Numbered from the stretch's first letter, positions 1-10,593 are shown. The stretch is DNA of 64,000 bases from Symbiodinium natans (GCA_905221605.1 CAJNDS010001158.1:535001-599000); one strand, 5' to 3'. Translations and numbers: made by a program. Notes: a model not told the origin generated them from the sequence alone.

Positions 1-305
1 TGAGTCGGACTCTTCTCCCGATGTTTGGGGCTACTCGGGCTTCGTGCGACGTATCGGGCTTGGGGCAACCAGTCTGCTGCACGCGTGAAGGAGCGCGCCT
101 GGCTGAGGCAGCCGTGGTCTTCGTGATCACGGACCGGCCCTTGTCTCACCTAAACCCGAAACCCTCAACCCTTATAAACCCCAAACCCTAATGAGCTTCT
201 GTTCGTAGTTAGGCAAGGCGTGAGCCTAACATTCGGAGATGAGCAGTCTTCGATGGGGCTGAGGCTGCTCAGCTCTGGGATGTCAGGGGGTGGAAGGGCT
301 TAGGG

Positions 306-419
306 GTCCTTGTGGACCAAATGAATCTTAAGTTGGGGTCATATACCCTGTACTACTGCAACCCCTGTTAAGGCATATGAACCATAAACCCTTTTAGGGT
401 TCATTTGGTCCTCAAGGTT
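306..419. mobile_element. TIR element, family B, copy 1
   Basis: Ends CCTTGTGGACCAAATGAA and TTCATTTGGTCCTCAAGG are inverted. Inner parts (GCATATGAACC, CTTTTAGGG) match copies at 9.2, 23.9, 58.8 and 60.5 kb. About 110 bp, non-coding. Confidence 0.6.
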
Positions 420-435
420 GTTTAGGGCTCAGGAC

Positions 436-507
436 GGTTTAGGGTTTAGGGTTTAGGGTTTAGGGTTTAGGGTTTAGGGTTTAGGGTTTAGGGTTTAGGG
501 TTTAGGG
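436..507. repeat. Telomeric array, TTTAGGG, about 10 units
   Basis: Perfect heptamers except at the edges. Confidence 0.95.
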
Positions 508-650
508 CTTTGGGGGCGAGGACCTCCTCGAAGCGCCAAGCAGCTCACGCTTCCGCTACACCGTGCAACACACCGCCCCTTGGTCTTAAGGTTTAGGGCT
601 ATAGGGCTTAGGGTTTAGGGTTTGTGCAGCTTGGGATTGCAGACGTATAG

Positions 651-865
651 GAGTTGGGATCGTTATAGGCTCCGGGGACTGCAATATTTGGGAACACCTT
701 GTCTCATCAGTTGCATTTGTGGACGGCAAGATTCGCGTGCACAGTCTGTGTCCACCATCAGACGTGTGCTTCTTGTTACACATCCCGTTCGGACTCGATG
801 AAGTTGTGCCAAGGCATGTTTGCACTGAGCAAAGCGCCGAGCACCTTCGAGATGTGCGCAAATAG
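651..865 (+). CDS. Exon-like open frame, possibly WD-repeat-like
   Basis: An ATG-less open frame runs from a TATAG|GA acceptor to TAG at 863. It contains GIVIGSGDCNIWEHLV and SSVAFVDGKIRVHSL, loosely like a WD40 blade, then IPFGLDEVVPRHV. A GT donor (GAT|GTGCGC) before the stop is possible. Telomeric repeats lie just upstream. Other frames here are open as well, so both coding status and family are uncertain. Confidence 0.27.
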
Positions 866-947
866 CACCACACTTGAGCACGAGAAGCACTCAGAGCAAC
901 ACTCTAGACCCCTCTTCGCCCCCCCCCCCTCCGAAACCCGTGTCGTT

Positions 948-1160
948 TTTTTTTTGCTGTGCGGTCGCGCGCTCGGATTATATGCAAACCTAGCCCGGCC
1001 GAGGAGGCGGACGTGAGTGTGCGAGTCCCGGGCGACGGCACAGCAAAAAAGAAGCACGCCCTGTGTGGAACCCGTCATTGGATTTTTTGCTGGGTGGTCG
1101 CGCGCACCTTTTCCGGCACCTTTTCGGACAACTTAAGAGCGACGGCACAGCAAAAAACGC
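948..1160. mobile_element. Two adjacent TIR elements (TTTTTTGCTGTGC ends)
   Basis: The ends TTTTTTGCTGTGCGGTCGCG and GCGACGGCACAGCAAAAAA are inverted copies. One unit spans about 948-1050, a second about 1080-1160, and a further partial end is near 1406-1428. Short, non-coding, MITE-like. Confidence 0.55.
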
Positions 1161-1169
1161 TTGACCCGA

Positions 1170-2260
1170 CAGGGCGTCTTTTGTGTTCTCCGGTCAGGTG
1201 GCGCCTTTTCAGACTCCTTATGAGCGACCCCCTTGGGGGAGGCTGCTCAAAGAATACTCGGCCGGACGCTATACGGGCTGTGGACACTGGCACTTCGGCG
1301 GGACTCTTTCTCTGGTCGGAACTCTCTGTGGAGAGGCACTCTAGGGATTGGTGGGGCGGGACACTGGGCGAGGAGACCCCACAGTGTGTGTGTGTGTGGG
1401 GAAGGGCAACAAAAACGACCGCACAGCAAGTCGGCCACCCACAAGACCCGTACGTACCCTCAACAAGGACCATCTGATCTGCGATTGAAGATGGTAGTTC
1501 TACGCAGGCTTGTAGGTTTTGTTGCGCATGCTGTTTGCTGACGCTGCGGTCATGGACATGCAGTTTTGAGCTGTAAAAGGGTTCGTATTCAGGAGGTTTG
1601 TGTCCTATCTGGGGCTTAGTGACTTAGTGGTGCGCATGCAGTCTGAGTCGAAGCGCGAAGCCAACCAGCCTGAGCAACAAAAAGGAGGTTTGTGTTGTCC
1701 TTGGTTCAGGGTAATCGGGTTCAGGTTGTATCGAAGAGGCCTGGATGCAAAAGGTTGTACAGATGGTCCCTGTCACTTTCACTAACTGTGTTAAGCAAAT
1801 ATCATGATCTGCGAAAGACTGGCTATGCCGCGCAAAGAAAGTGCTCTTTTCGTGCTGGTGATGATGTTATGCACGGTGGCTATGCTGACTTCATGTCATG
1901 GTGGCAACTCTAGAATTGCTCAAGCAGCGCATTCCTTACCCGAAACGCTTTATACTCCACAGCCGTACCAAAGTAATTGATTTCTGAAGCACCTGTAACA
2001 GCATGAACACAAGCCGCACGAAAAGTTTGCAACGAGAGGCTTTTGCATTTTCGGCGAAGAACGTCGATGTCAGAGTGTGAAATTCAGCCACCTCAACCAG
2101 TCTCTGAACATGCCCTGAGGATTGCCTGCACCGACACCAACCCCAAATGCCCCAAAACCTAGCCGATCAGAGAATCCAAGCGACCCAGGTTCACAAGCCC
2201 GTGCGCATCGCGCGAGCGCCAAAGCTGCCAGAACCCATATGGCCTCCTCACTTCATGGGA
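1170..2260. other. No supported gene
   Basis: Mixed unique sequence with a short GTGT run. AGGAGGTTTGTGT occurs at 1591 and 1683. Open frames on both strands overlap without codon preference. A 48-codon ATG frame at 2385-2531 just beyond it is unplaced. Confidence 0.5.
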
Positions 2261-2268
2261 GATTGGAA

Positions 2269-2330
2269 CCCGAAACCCTAAACCCTAAACCCTAAACCCT
2301 AAACCCTAAACCCTAAACCCTAAACCCTAA
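2269..2330. repeat. Telomeric array, CCCTAAA, about 8 units
   Basis: Perfect units; ends CCCTAAGGCGG. Confidence 0.95.
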
Positions 2331-2627
2331 GGCGGGTGGAAAAAAAAACCTAAGGCTCTGGGGGTTGGGTCTTAAGTCGCGCAAATGGGACGCTGCCTCC
2401 TGATGGCCCCGGTCGAGAATCTAGTCCCAACCACTGCTTGGGGCTTCTGCGCGTATGCCGGCACAATGCGTAGAAAGCTTTTGCAAGTTGTAGTCCTGAG
2501 CATAGGCAGACGCCGGAGGCGCTACTAATAAGTGCCATTGGATTCGTCGAGTTCCCCCACCTTCCCTCAGCTGCGCGGAGAGACCTTATAAGCCCAGGTG
2601 CTCAACCCAGGATCCTTCGCGAAAAAG

Positions 2628-2692
2628 AACACCTACCTTCGTGTGGAGTGCTTACAGATCCATGACCACGATGCTGACCGGGACCTTTATGG
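2628..2692 (+). CDS. Exon-like piece resembling part of a C2 domain
   Basis: Acceptor AAAAG|AAC and donor GG|GTGAGG bound 65 nt reading NTYLRVECLQIHDHDADRD then LYG. The pattern L-x-V...D-x-D-x4-D-x2-G resembles the C-terminal strands and Ca-binding loop of C2 domains. No neighbouring exon could be joined with confidence; the next candidate is 3779-3854. Confidence 0.32.
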
Positions 2693-3257
2693 GTGAGGGC
2701 TCGGGACTTTGGAGAGGTGAGCTTGGGACATCACTTGATTCAAGTGCACCCTGAGCTATTTGAGGGATTTCAGGGATTTCAGGAGTTTCAGGGATTTCAG
2801 GGTTTAGGGTTTAGGGTTTAGGATTTCAAGCTCCCTGGCATAGAGTGGTGTCATCCTCATCGTCTGAGCACAACACGGGAGGGCTTAGCAAAGCCTGCAC
2901 GGCCTTCCCGCATCTGCAAACCATCCAACACCCCTTATTTCCTGCACTACCTTTCCCAGTATGGCTTGGAGTCGTGACCTAAAATCCGGAGGCAAATCCG
3001 GAAGCCGAAGTAAATTCCTAAGGCCTTCAGTTTTTACTGTTGCACCCTCTTTATGTGTGGGCCCCCTCCAGCCCCCCGCCCGGAACAGTCAAAGCCGATT
3101 TTGTAACGGTCCCGGAATTTTATTGCGGATGAGGTTCTCTGAGAGTAAAAGGGACAAGCAATTTATGTTCAAAGCGCCCCGCACGAGATTTTCTTACGAC
3201 AGCCGAAAGACTCGACTTAATTGCAGACCCCACCTTAGACCACCAAACAATCACACG

Positions 3258-3336
3258 CCCAGATCTTCCAAAGCCTCTTAATTCAGGAATATACCTTAAT
3301 TTGTACTAAGGATACTCATTCTGAATTCGGGTACAC
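3258..3336. mobile_element. TIR element, family A, decayed copy
   Basis: CCCAGATCTTCCAAAGCCTC followed by the family core AGGAATATACCTTAATTTGT; the right half has degenerated. Confidence 0.5.
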
Positions 3337-3616
3337 AGGGTCCAACATTAAGCCATGCTCAAAAACTGTAGCAGCAGTGACAGTGTCACCGGGAGGGCTT
3401 TCAGCAACTGCTTACGACCGCTACTTGTCGGGGTCGGGCTTTTTAGCCTCACAGCTCACCTTCACTGTTCCTTGTGAACCGTGGCTTCGTGTTTGAAACA
3501 GATCAGCTGTCACCACGACAGCTCGGTCGTTGCCGTTCCCTCACCGGATGCACACCACATGATGAAGTGCGTGGCCTAAGAGTTTCGGACCATCAAACCC
3601 CTGAAGACTGGATGGT

Positions 3617-3764
3617 CCCAGGATGGGCTATTAGGCCTTAAAAGCCCCATAGTGAACCCGAGAAAGGGCCTTTTAAGGGATTATAGGGTATAATTGCCCT
3701 AAACCCTAAACCCTAAACCCTAAACCCTCTAAAGGGCCTTTTAAGGTATCATAACCCATCCTGG
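3617..3764. mobile_element. TIR element, family C, interrupted by a telomeric array
   Basis: Ends CCCAGGATGGGCTATTAGG and CCATCCTGG match the 90-bp copies at 23.68 and 38.10 kb. Here CCCTAAA repeats (about 3700-3728) and an extra inner arm sit between the halves. Confidence 0.6.
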
Positions 3765-3778
3765 TCTCTGCTTGAGAG

Positions 3779-3854
3779 GATTACTGGAAGGAGGAGCGCG
3801 CCTTGTTCCGGGAGCTGCGCGAGGTCGCCTCGCTCCGGGAGGCTCCTGACATGG
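3779..3854 (+). CDS. Exon-like piece, charged helix
   Basis: AG|GAT acceptor and GT donor (GG|GTCTAA) bound a frame reading DYWKEERALFRELREV and ASLREAPDM, strongly helical and charged. It sits between a telomere-interrupted TIR element (3617-3764) and a long CCCTAAA array that begins at the donor. Function unknown. Confidence 0.32.
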
Positions 3855-3976
3855 GTCTAAACCCTAAACCCTAAACCCTAAACCCTAAACCCTAAACCCT
3901 AAACCCTAAACCCTAAACCCTAAACCCTAAACCCTAAACCCTAAACCCTAAACCCTAAACCCTAAACCCTAAACCC
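3855..3976. repeat. Telomeric array, CCCTAAA, about 17 units
   Basis: One of the longest arrays; begins at the donor of the exon-like piece 3779-3854. Confidence 0.95.
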
Positions 3977-4091
3977 GAATGGGAAGGGCTAGGCTTTGGG
4001 CATAGGGAGGTGACGGGGCACAGCCTAACCAAAGAGATGGGTTCCCCTCATAATCTGCTTGGAAGTCCCAGTGGCCCATTCTGGCTGCCGG

Positions 4092-4202
4092 ATATGGGGT
4101 TTCCGAAAATGGGGCCGGGTTCCTATCTTTTTGGACTATAGTACCTGGGGTTATACAAGGGGTACCCGTATTTTGGGAACCCCCCCCCCCCCCTCCCCCC
4201 CT
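4092..4202. mobile_element. TIR element, family T
   Basis: GGGGTTTCCGAAAATGGGG on the left and TATTTTGGGAACCCC on the right, with GGGGTTATACAAGGGGTACC inside. Ends in a long C tract. Confidence 0.5.
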
Positions 4203-4253
4203 AATGTATCAAACTTCTGGCTCACAGCTCTCCAGCCCTGAATGCCTTAATCT

Positions 4254-4482
4254 GAGGGTTTAGGGGTTTAGGGTGTTTAGGGTCACCACGATTTCCTGAC
4301 CATTCCCGGCCGACTCCCCAAGCCCGGATGCAAAAAAGGTTAGGGGTTTAGGGGGTTTGGGGTTTTGGGGTTTTGGGGTTTAGGGGTTTAGGGGTTTAGG
4401 GGTTTAGGGGTTTAGGGGTTTAGGGGTTTAGGGTTTAGGGTTTGGGGATGGTGTAGGGTTTAGGGATGGTATTTAGGGTTCA
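4254..4482. repeat. Variant telomeric array, TTTAGGGG and TTTTGGGG
   Basis: From 4335 the units are octamers: a few TTTTGGGG, then about nine TTTAGGGG, then ordinary TTTAGGG. A change in unit length within one tract. Confidence 0.9.
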
Positions 4483-4805
4483 TGGCATGTCCTGCACGTG
4501 AAAAAACTGTGCTGGCGCGTCAGCTGGCTCAAGCAGCACACGGCCGATCCAACATAGGTCAAAAAAGCAAGCTCTGCCACGCCACCAAGCTGTTGCAGCC
4601 ATTTGCATCCGCAGAAAGTTCAGAAATCAGACTCGGTATTCAGAACTCAGTCGTTACTTGTGGCTGGTGTTTCACGGCAACCTTCCTGTCACAGCTCTTC
4701 TAACACTGAGAAGGAAGTTAGGATATTTGTTGCTGACTTGGCCTGTCTGGGGTGGCGCATCCCGACAGAGTCGCATTGTTCCTTGTCACCGAACTCAAAA
4801 TCTCT

Positions 4806-4904
4806 TAGTAGTAGAGTAGGTAACCTTTAACCTTTTTGGGTTAATATATTCCCCTTATAATCCCAAAGGTTAACCTTTAAAACCCCTAGGTACTGGACAA
4901 CTAA
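4806..4904. mobile_element. Dispersed repeat, family G, copy 1
   Basis: TAGTAGAGTAGGTAACCTTT ... TAATCCCAAAGGTTAACC ... TACTGGACAACT. The second copy is at 40731-40832. Weak terminal inversion. Confidence 0.55.
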
Positions 4905-5004
4905 GATCTATTGTAGGTTTCAGCGTTGAGGGTGCATTTTGTATCAGCAGAATATGTACGGCTGGGCCCTCATCAGCCAGCATCCATTACTTGCAACCAG
5001 AACA

Positions 5005-5073
5005 GGGTTTAGGGTTTAAGTCAGAGGGTTTAAACCCTAAGCACTAAACCCTCAAGGGTTTAGGGTTTAGTGC
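5005..5073. repeat. Head-to-head telomeric repeats
   Basis: TTTAGGG, then CCCTAAGCACTAAACCC, then TTTAGGG again: orientation switches twice in 70 bp. Confidence 0.85.
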
Positions 5074-5595
5074 ATTCAGAATCTCGGAGTTAAATTGGAG
5101 CATGAAGCTGTGCATTGGCAAGCAGAGGGGGGGGGGGGGGGACTGACATGCGGGTCTCAGATGACCTGAAACACAAACCACCTTGTAAACGGCCGGCCCA
5201 TGCCGCACATGTCCATATGCACGGATAACCCTCAATCCTAACCCTAAATCCTAAGCCCTAAACCCTAAAGCGTTGGGTGATGGAACTCACAGCTCAAAAT
5301 CCTCCCACCCTCGACACATCTCGACGCAGCGGTGTAGGACGCCCTAAAGTTCAAGAATCCTGTGCTGGTTTTTTAATTACTACATTCAGTGATTATGCTA
5401 TATGATTATATTATAGCATTCGTATATCGTTTTAAATTATATGATTATGTAGTTATATTATTTCATTTTCACATGTTTATGGCATGTTTTGCTTTATCAT
5501 ACTATTCGTATTTTTGTTATATTAGTATATCAGTATATTCGTACTTTCATAAAAGAGTCAATTTGTTTGTTACTGCTGTTTAATTTTTTCTGTGA

Positions 5596-5710
5596 GGTTG
5601 AGAAGATGCGGGGGATGGCGACGGTCTCAAACTCCTGGCAGTCGAAGCTGAGGATGTTGGCGTGTCATGGCCGAGACTGGCAAAGTATGAAGATTATGAA
5701 GCGGATCTTA
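5596..5710 (+). CDS. Exon-like piece ending at a TTTAGGG array
   Basis: From TGTGAG|GTT the frame reads VEKMRGMATVSNSWQSKL and RDWQSMKIMKRIL and runs into GGGTTTAGGG, whose GTTTAG could serve as the donor. Composition is protein-like, no family recognised, no partner exon found. Confidence 0.28.
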
Positions 5711-5951
5711 GGGTTTAGGGTTTAGGGTTTAGGGTTTAGGGTTGGAAGCCATCAGGTATGACCTTCGCTAACGTTTTTTTGCCTTTGGGCCTCGTTCGTG
5801 GGCTCAGAGTCCAGTATCCATCCAGCTTGTGTCACTACCTGTGCGGAACCGGACACGCGGCGATGCGCGAACCCGATCTTCCCACCCTTTCCCCTCAGGG
5901 TTTAGGGTTTAGGGTTTAGGGTTTAGGGCTAGGGTTTAGGGTTTAGGGTTG
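5707..5951. repeat. Two TTTAGGG arrays
   Basis: 5707-5745 and 5896-5951, with 150 bp of unique GC-rich sequence between. Confidence 0.93.
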
Positions 5952-5984
5952 TAATCTTCAGTCATCCAGACAGGTGGGATTTTG

Positions 5985-6215
5985 ATAATTTAAAAGAAGG
6001 TGGGAAAAAGGGAAAAAAAATGGTAAATCAAAAAGGTGGAAAAAAGGTAAAAAAAAAAGGCAAAGGTAGAAAAAAGGTAGAAAAAAGGTAGAACAGAGGT
6101 GCTTCTCCCTTTTTTCTACCTTTTTTTCTACATTTTTTTTACCTTTGCCTTTTTTTACCTTTTTCCACCTTTTTGATTTACTTTTTTTTTACATTTTTAC
6201 CACCTTTTCTTTAAA
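5985..6215. repeat. Purine/pyrimidine-asymmetric inverted repeat
   Basis: The left 110 bp is almost all purine (repeats of AAAAAGGTAG, AAATCAAAAAGGTGG). The right 100 bp is the inverse and almost all pyrimidine. The centre is near 6105 (GAACAGAGGTGCTTCTCCC). A strong hairpin or triplex former; probably a foldback element. Confidence 0.65.
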
Positions 6216-6383
6216 TTGTTTCGGTGGCCTCCTGTCTGATGATCGAATATTATAAGTTTAGGGATTCTCTAAATTAGGGTCGTCAGCAGGGGCATGGTGA
6301 CTTGTCAGAGGCTTGTAGGGCTCAGCAGGTGCAGACCTTCCTATTGCCTGCGGCTGCTGCTCCAACTGCCTTGCGATTTTGTA

Positions 6384-6493
6384 CCCAGATCTTCCAAAAC
6401 CCCTCAATTAAGGTATATACCTTAATTCATAATAAGGACCCTTAGTATAAAGTAGGGTATATTCCTTAATTAAGGGGTTTTGGAAGATCTGGG
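6384..6493. mobile_element. TIR element, family A (110 bp)
   Basis: Near-perfect palindromic element with ends CCCAGATCTTCCAAAACCCC and its inverse, flanked by TA on both sides. Lies just upstream of the uninterrupted RING gene. Confidence 0.8.
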
Positions 6494-6674
6494 TACATGT
6501 GGTCCTGTGTGCTTTTATGTGCTGGCAGGGTGAAAGGGTCCCACTGGCCGACAGCAACCGAAGGTTGCTTCGAGAAAGTGTTCAGGGTCAAGGCTGTGAA
6601 AAAATTTCGAAACGTTCAAGAGCTTCGAAGTTTGGAATTTGCCGCTGCTGAAAGACAGGCTGGGGACTATCGCA

Positions 6675-7232
6675 ATGAGCTTTGCAATCATGATCTTTCT
6701 CATCGTGATTCTCGGGTTGGCGCCTGTGGAACAACGCCATGGTTACTCAGCATTGCTCACGATTCCCCTGGCATTCATGCTGCTGGTTGGAGCCCTCTCG
6801 CTCCTCTTCGACAGGCCACAAAATGAGGATGCCAACACGCAGGAGGCTTCCGGGGTCAGCCCTCAACGCTGCAGCTGCGACTGCGTGTGGGCTTCCGGTT
6901 GCTTTGCGGATGTGGAGTTTGGGGATGTGGATTCAACTACTCCCCTAGAGTTTCACCACATCCATGTAGAGAAGGGCATAGGGGGTGCCGAGTGGCAACA
7001 GGCTGGGCCCGTCTCAGTGAAGTCCGACCTGTGTGTGATTAAGCCCACGTGCGCATGTTGCTTGGATGACTTCCAAGCAGCCAGCATCATTGCGGTCCTG
7101 CCATGCGGGCATGTTTTCCATGAGGACTGCATTGCACATTGGTCCTTGGCCGCGTCCAAGTCGGCCAACTCATGTCCCACATGCCGCACGAGTTTTGAGC
7201 GCGTGACGGCCTCCCAGTGCAAACCTGCCTAG
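6675..7232 (+). CDS. RING-H2 finger protein with two N-terminal membrane segments (uninterrupted copy)
   Basis: Predicted membrane-anchored RING-H2 protein of 185 aa, so a candidate E3 ubiquitin ligase. Seen: two hydrophobic segments (about residues 3-17 and 24-45), a Cys-containing linker, and a C-terminal C3H2C3 RING with C126, C129, C144, H146, H149, C152, C167 and C170, spaced C-x2-C-x14-C-x1-H-x2-H-x2-C-x14-C-x2-C. The ATG at 6675 is the first in frame, but the frame stays open upstream to 6600, and the paralogue at 12.3-16.2 kb shows that part of this upstream stretch (LPLLKDRLG) is probably coding; an upstream exon or a frameshift may supply the true start. A second open frame, 6497-6826, overlaps it and begins right after a TIR element. 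The gene has no intron where the paralogue has several. RING identity is clear; the ligase role is inferred from the family. Confidence 0.85.
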   Translation: MSFAIMIFLIVILGLAPVEQRHGYSALLTIPLAFMLLVGALSLLFDRPQNEDANTQEASGVSPQRCSCDCVWASGCFADVEFGDVDSTTPLEFHHIHVEKGIGGAEWQQAGPVSVKSDLCVIKPTCACCLDDFQAASIIAVLPCGHVFHEDCIAHWSLAASKSANSCPTCRTSFERVTASQCKPA

Positions 7233-7249
7233 GGGCAGCCCTAAACCCT

Positions 7250-8930
7250 AAACAGTCAGCAGCGAGCACGGGGCTGGCATTTCCGCCCGCGTGCTTGGCA
7301 TTTCCGGCTGGACCCATGTGTTCTCAGAAGCAGACCCAGATCCCAATCCCAAACTTGAACCACAAGCCAAAATGAAGCAACCCAACAAGTAAACAGGCCG
7401 AACATTGAATGTTGAGCTGCTTTGACATTTCGTCGGTGATCTTGCTGAGCAATGGGAAGGACTGAACACTCCCGCTAGAACCGCTAGGACAGCGCTAATC
7501 ACGGTAGCTTGGGCAAAGGTCAAGCACTAGAAATGCACAAGGAGGTTGCAGTGACCAAGGACAAGCAACCTACACCTACAGCCCTAACTCCTGCGTACTT
7601 TAGAAGCCCCTTAAAGCAGGAGCTCCTTAACGCGAAATGGACCCCCCAAACCTCCAGCCCATTTCAGCCCGAGCCGGAAGTGGCCTGGTTCCAGCACCAT
7701 GTTGCCGCAGAGTTCTCAGCAAGGATCGTGCGGCGTTTGAAAGGATCGTGTGGTCTTGTGGTCCTGTGGATTGTGGATCCTGGCTGAGAACGCCGCGAAA
7801 ACTCAAAGCACTTCAACGTTTGCCGAGACGGGCGGTCACCAGATCAGGGATTTACAGGCTGGACTCAAGATTTATCATGCCATCACAAGCACCTCTCTGA
7901 AATAGCCCGAGCTTCGCGCCCAATCACACGAACCCCCCCCCCCCTCCCGTGCCACCACCGCGCGGCTCCCCAAGAGCAGAAAAATGTGCCTTTCTTTGCA
8001 GTACCCAACGTTTTTCGAGCTTCTCCACAACAGAGCAATGGCCTCCCTGCACTAGCATCCCAGCTAATTATTGGGATAAGTTGGGCCTCGTGGGTGTCCG
8101 AGTGAAAGCCTCGTCTCAGCAAGTTCCTGTCAAGCCTTGGTGAAGTCTCTTGGAATCGTCCCAAGGGCTTTGAATTGCCAGGAACCATCTGAGCATCACT
8201 GGTCCGAGTTGAACGAAGGATGTCGTACTGTGGAGGCGATGGCCTGACAGAAATCCGAGCGGTGGATCCGCACAACTCTAGCCATCCGCTGCCCCTGCTG
8301 GTAGACGATGTTGCCCAGAGATGGCCGTGATGCTTGGCGCGATCTGAAGATTTAACGGCATGGGGACACCGTCCTCCGCAACTTCCCCCCCAGTGCCCCC
8401 CAGTTTGTGAAACATACTTCGTTTACGGGTACTTCAGGATCTTTAGTCGCATCCTTGGGGTACGGGGGCAGCGCGCTGACGAACATCTAGTCAGTAGTCG
8501 CTCGGTTCTAGCAAGCCAGGTCGTCGGCTGTGACATCACCACGCAGCTATTTTTTAATAAGTTATCGCCATGCCGACTGCGTGGGCAGCTATGAAAGGAG
8601 TTTCGAGTTCCTGTAGGGCACGTTGTGGCCTCGTCAGATCCCACAAAAGCAGAAACGGATCCCAGTACGGGCTAAAGGAGGGTTTGGATTTTGCAGAGGC
8701 TGGATCCGGGTAGATGGAAGATACCAGTATTCTTGAGCTCGACTGCCTTAAAGCTGCCCAAAGCTCCGCTCTTATTGCTGTTGAGGGGACAAAAGGGCGA
8801 TTTGCGGCCCTACACAACCGCATCTCGAGCCGGACGAGCTGGCGCCCGTTAATAACGCCTAGCCGCTCTGTCAAAGGTTTGTGCGCCCAGCCCTCTCCGA
8901 AAAGCGGAGTTTGCATTCAACAATCCCAAG
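7250..8930. other. No supported gene
   Basis: Unique sequence, few telomeric repeats; overlapping frames on both strands, none convincing. Confidence 0.5.
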
Positions 8931-8932
8931 CC

Positions 8933-9096
8933 TCTATGGGGGTTTCCGAAAATAAGGGTACCCCTTTGGGGGGGTCCCTTTAAGGGGGTTCTATTCTATT
9001 TGGGGTATAAAAGGAGTACCGTTTAGGGTTTGAGGGTTTAGGGTTTAGGGTTGCCCCCCCCCCCCCCCCCCTTATTTTGGGAAGCACCCAAATCTG
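8933..9096. mobile_element. TIR element, family T, interrupted by a telomeric array
   Basis: GGGGGTTTCCGAAAATAAGGG and CTTATTTTGGGAAGCACCC are the ends. After GGGGTATAAAAGGAGTACC a short TTTAGGG array (9020-9051) is inserted, absent from the copy at 4.1 kb. Confidence 0.55.
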
Positions 9097-9199
9097 CCTG
9101 GGTAGCTCGAGGCCGAGCAGGTCGGCAGACAGCCGACTCCCTGCTTTTCGAGCCTGTGAAGCACAGCATCAAGAAGAGATGCTCCCCGAAGTGAGAGTT

Positions 9200-9360
9200 C
9201 CTTGGGGACCCGAATGAATCCTAAAAGGGTTTACATACACCTTAAGAGGAGTGATGCCAAATGAATCCAAAAAGGGTTTATGGTTCATATACCTGAATCG
9301 GAATGATAGTGGTATATGGTCCATGATGTCAATTCTAGGGTTCACTTGGTCCTTAAGGTT
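9200..9360. mobile_element. TIR element, family B, copy 2 (enlarged)
   Basis: Same ends and core as the other B copies, with the left arm (AATGAATCC...AAAGGGTTTA) duplicated, giving about 160 bp. Confidence 0.55.
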
Positions 9361-9815
9361 GAGGGCACGTTGACACATGATGGATGAGTGGGTGTGCTTA
9401 GTGAATCCCCCATGGACCGAAGAAAGAGGTCATGTCACTGTCAGCAGACTGGACACGCGGTTGAAAGCGCATACTTACTAGGACCCAGGGTCGGCCCTTA
9501 TTCCCTTTTGTTAGGGTCCAGGTTCCCTTACAATCCCCTTCAAACTAAAAATGGCACCCTTTTGAACTCCTGGGTTACTCTTGGGTTTAGAGCCGGGGTG
9601 TCAACCAAACCCTCGAAGGCTCATTCTTGTGTAAACGGTTGCCAGCTCTCACAGACACGAGATCTCTCCGCGCTGACAGCGCTCTGCGAGATTCTCATCT
9701 CTTACCGATGTCCTGCCGCAGGGGCGGATGTTCCGATTTTGTTCCCCCGGGTCCGAGCCCATTCCTGGAGATAGCTCCGTGGCGCAAGACAGATAACCCT
9801 ACACCCTGTACCCTA

Positions 9816-9925
9816 CCCAGATCTTCCAAAACCCCTTAATTAAGGTATATACCCTAATTCAAAATAAGGATCCTTAGTATAAATTAGGGTATATTCCTTA
9901 ATTAAGGGGTTTTGGAAGATCTGGG
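9816..9925. mobile_element. TIR element, family A (110 bp)
   Basis: Both termini intact, TA on each side, core AAAATAAGGATCCTTAGT. Confidence 0.8.
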
Positions 9926-10546
9926 TACTTGTACTATACTTATTTTCTTCGGGCGTGCGAAGACTTCGAACTTCCCGCGTCCCAAGCCCCGTGTTAAATC
10001 CAGTCTCGACGTTAAACTGCCACACGGCCAGTCCTCAGGATTTTGAATCAGTTCTAGAATAATTCTTACAGTATTTAGTTTAGGGTTTAGGGTTTAGGGC
10101 AGCACTGGCTGGTTAGTTCTTCAATGGTTTCATGGTTTAATGGCTTAGGCAGCCTGACTGTATGGGAGAAGGACTAATATGCGTGTATATATATATATAT
10201 ATTATATATACATACATGTATAAGAGCTAATTGGTTCAATGGTTTATCGGTGGTCACATGGCCAACTTCCAGCGGCTGAAGCCTATATGGTTACAACACC
10301 TGACCATTCCGTAGGCCGAAGCTTGGTGGCTCAACGGGATTAGGGTTTTGGGTTTTGGGTTTTGGGTTTGGCTTCATGACAACGCATGCCTACGCCATGG
10401 TGGTAAAAAGGGTTTAGTGATTGCATCTAACGGGCCTAAAAATTGGTTCAATGGCTGGAGGGTGGATCATGTTCCGAGACATGGTGTATGTCACGGAACA
10501 AACATGGCTCGAGCCATTGGATGCGCGTAGATGGCGGATTTGTGCC

Positions 10547-10593
10547 TAAACCCTAAACCCTAAACCCTAAACCCTAAACCCTAAACCCTAAAG
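10547..10593. repeat. Telomeric array, CCCTAAA, 6 units
   Basis: Ends CCCTAAAG, forming the acceptor of the exon-like piece at 10594. Confidence 0.93.
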
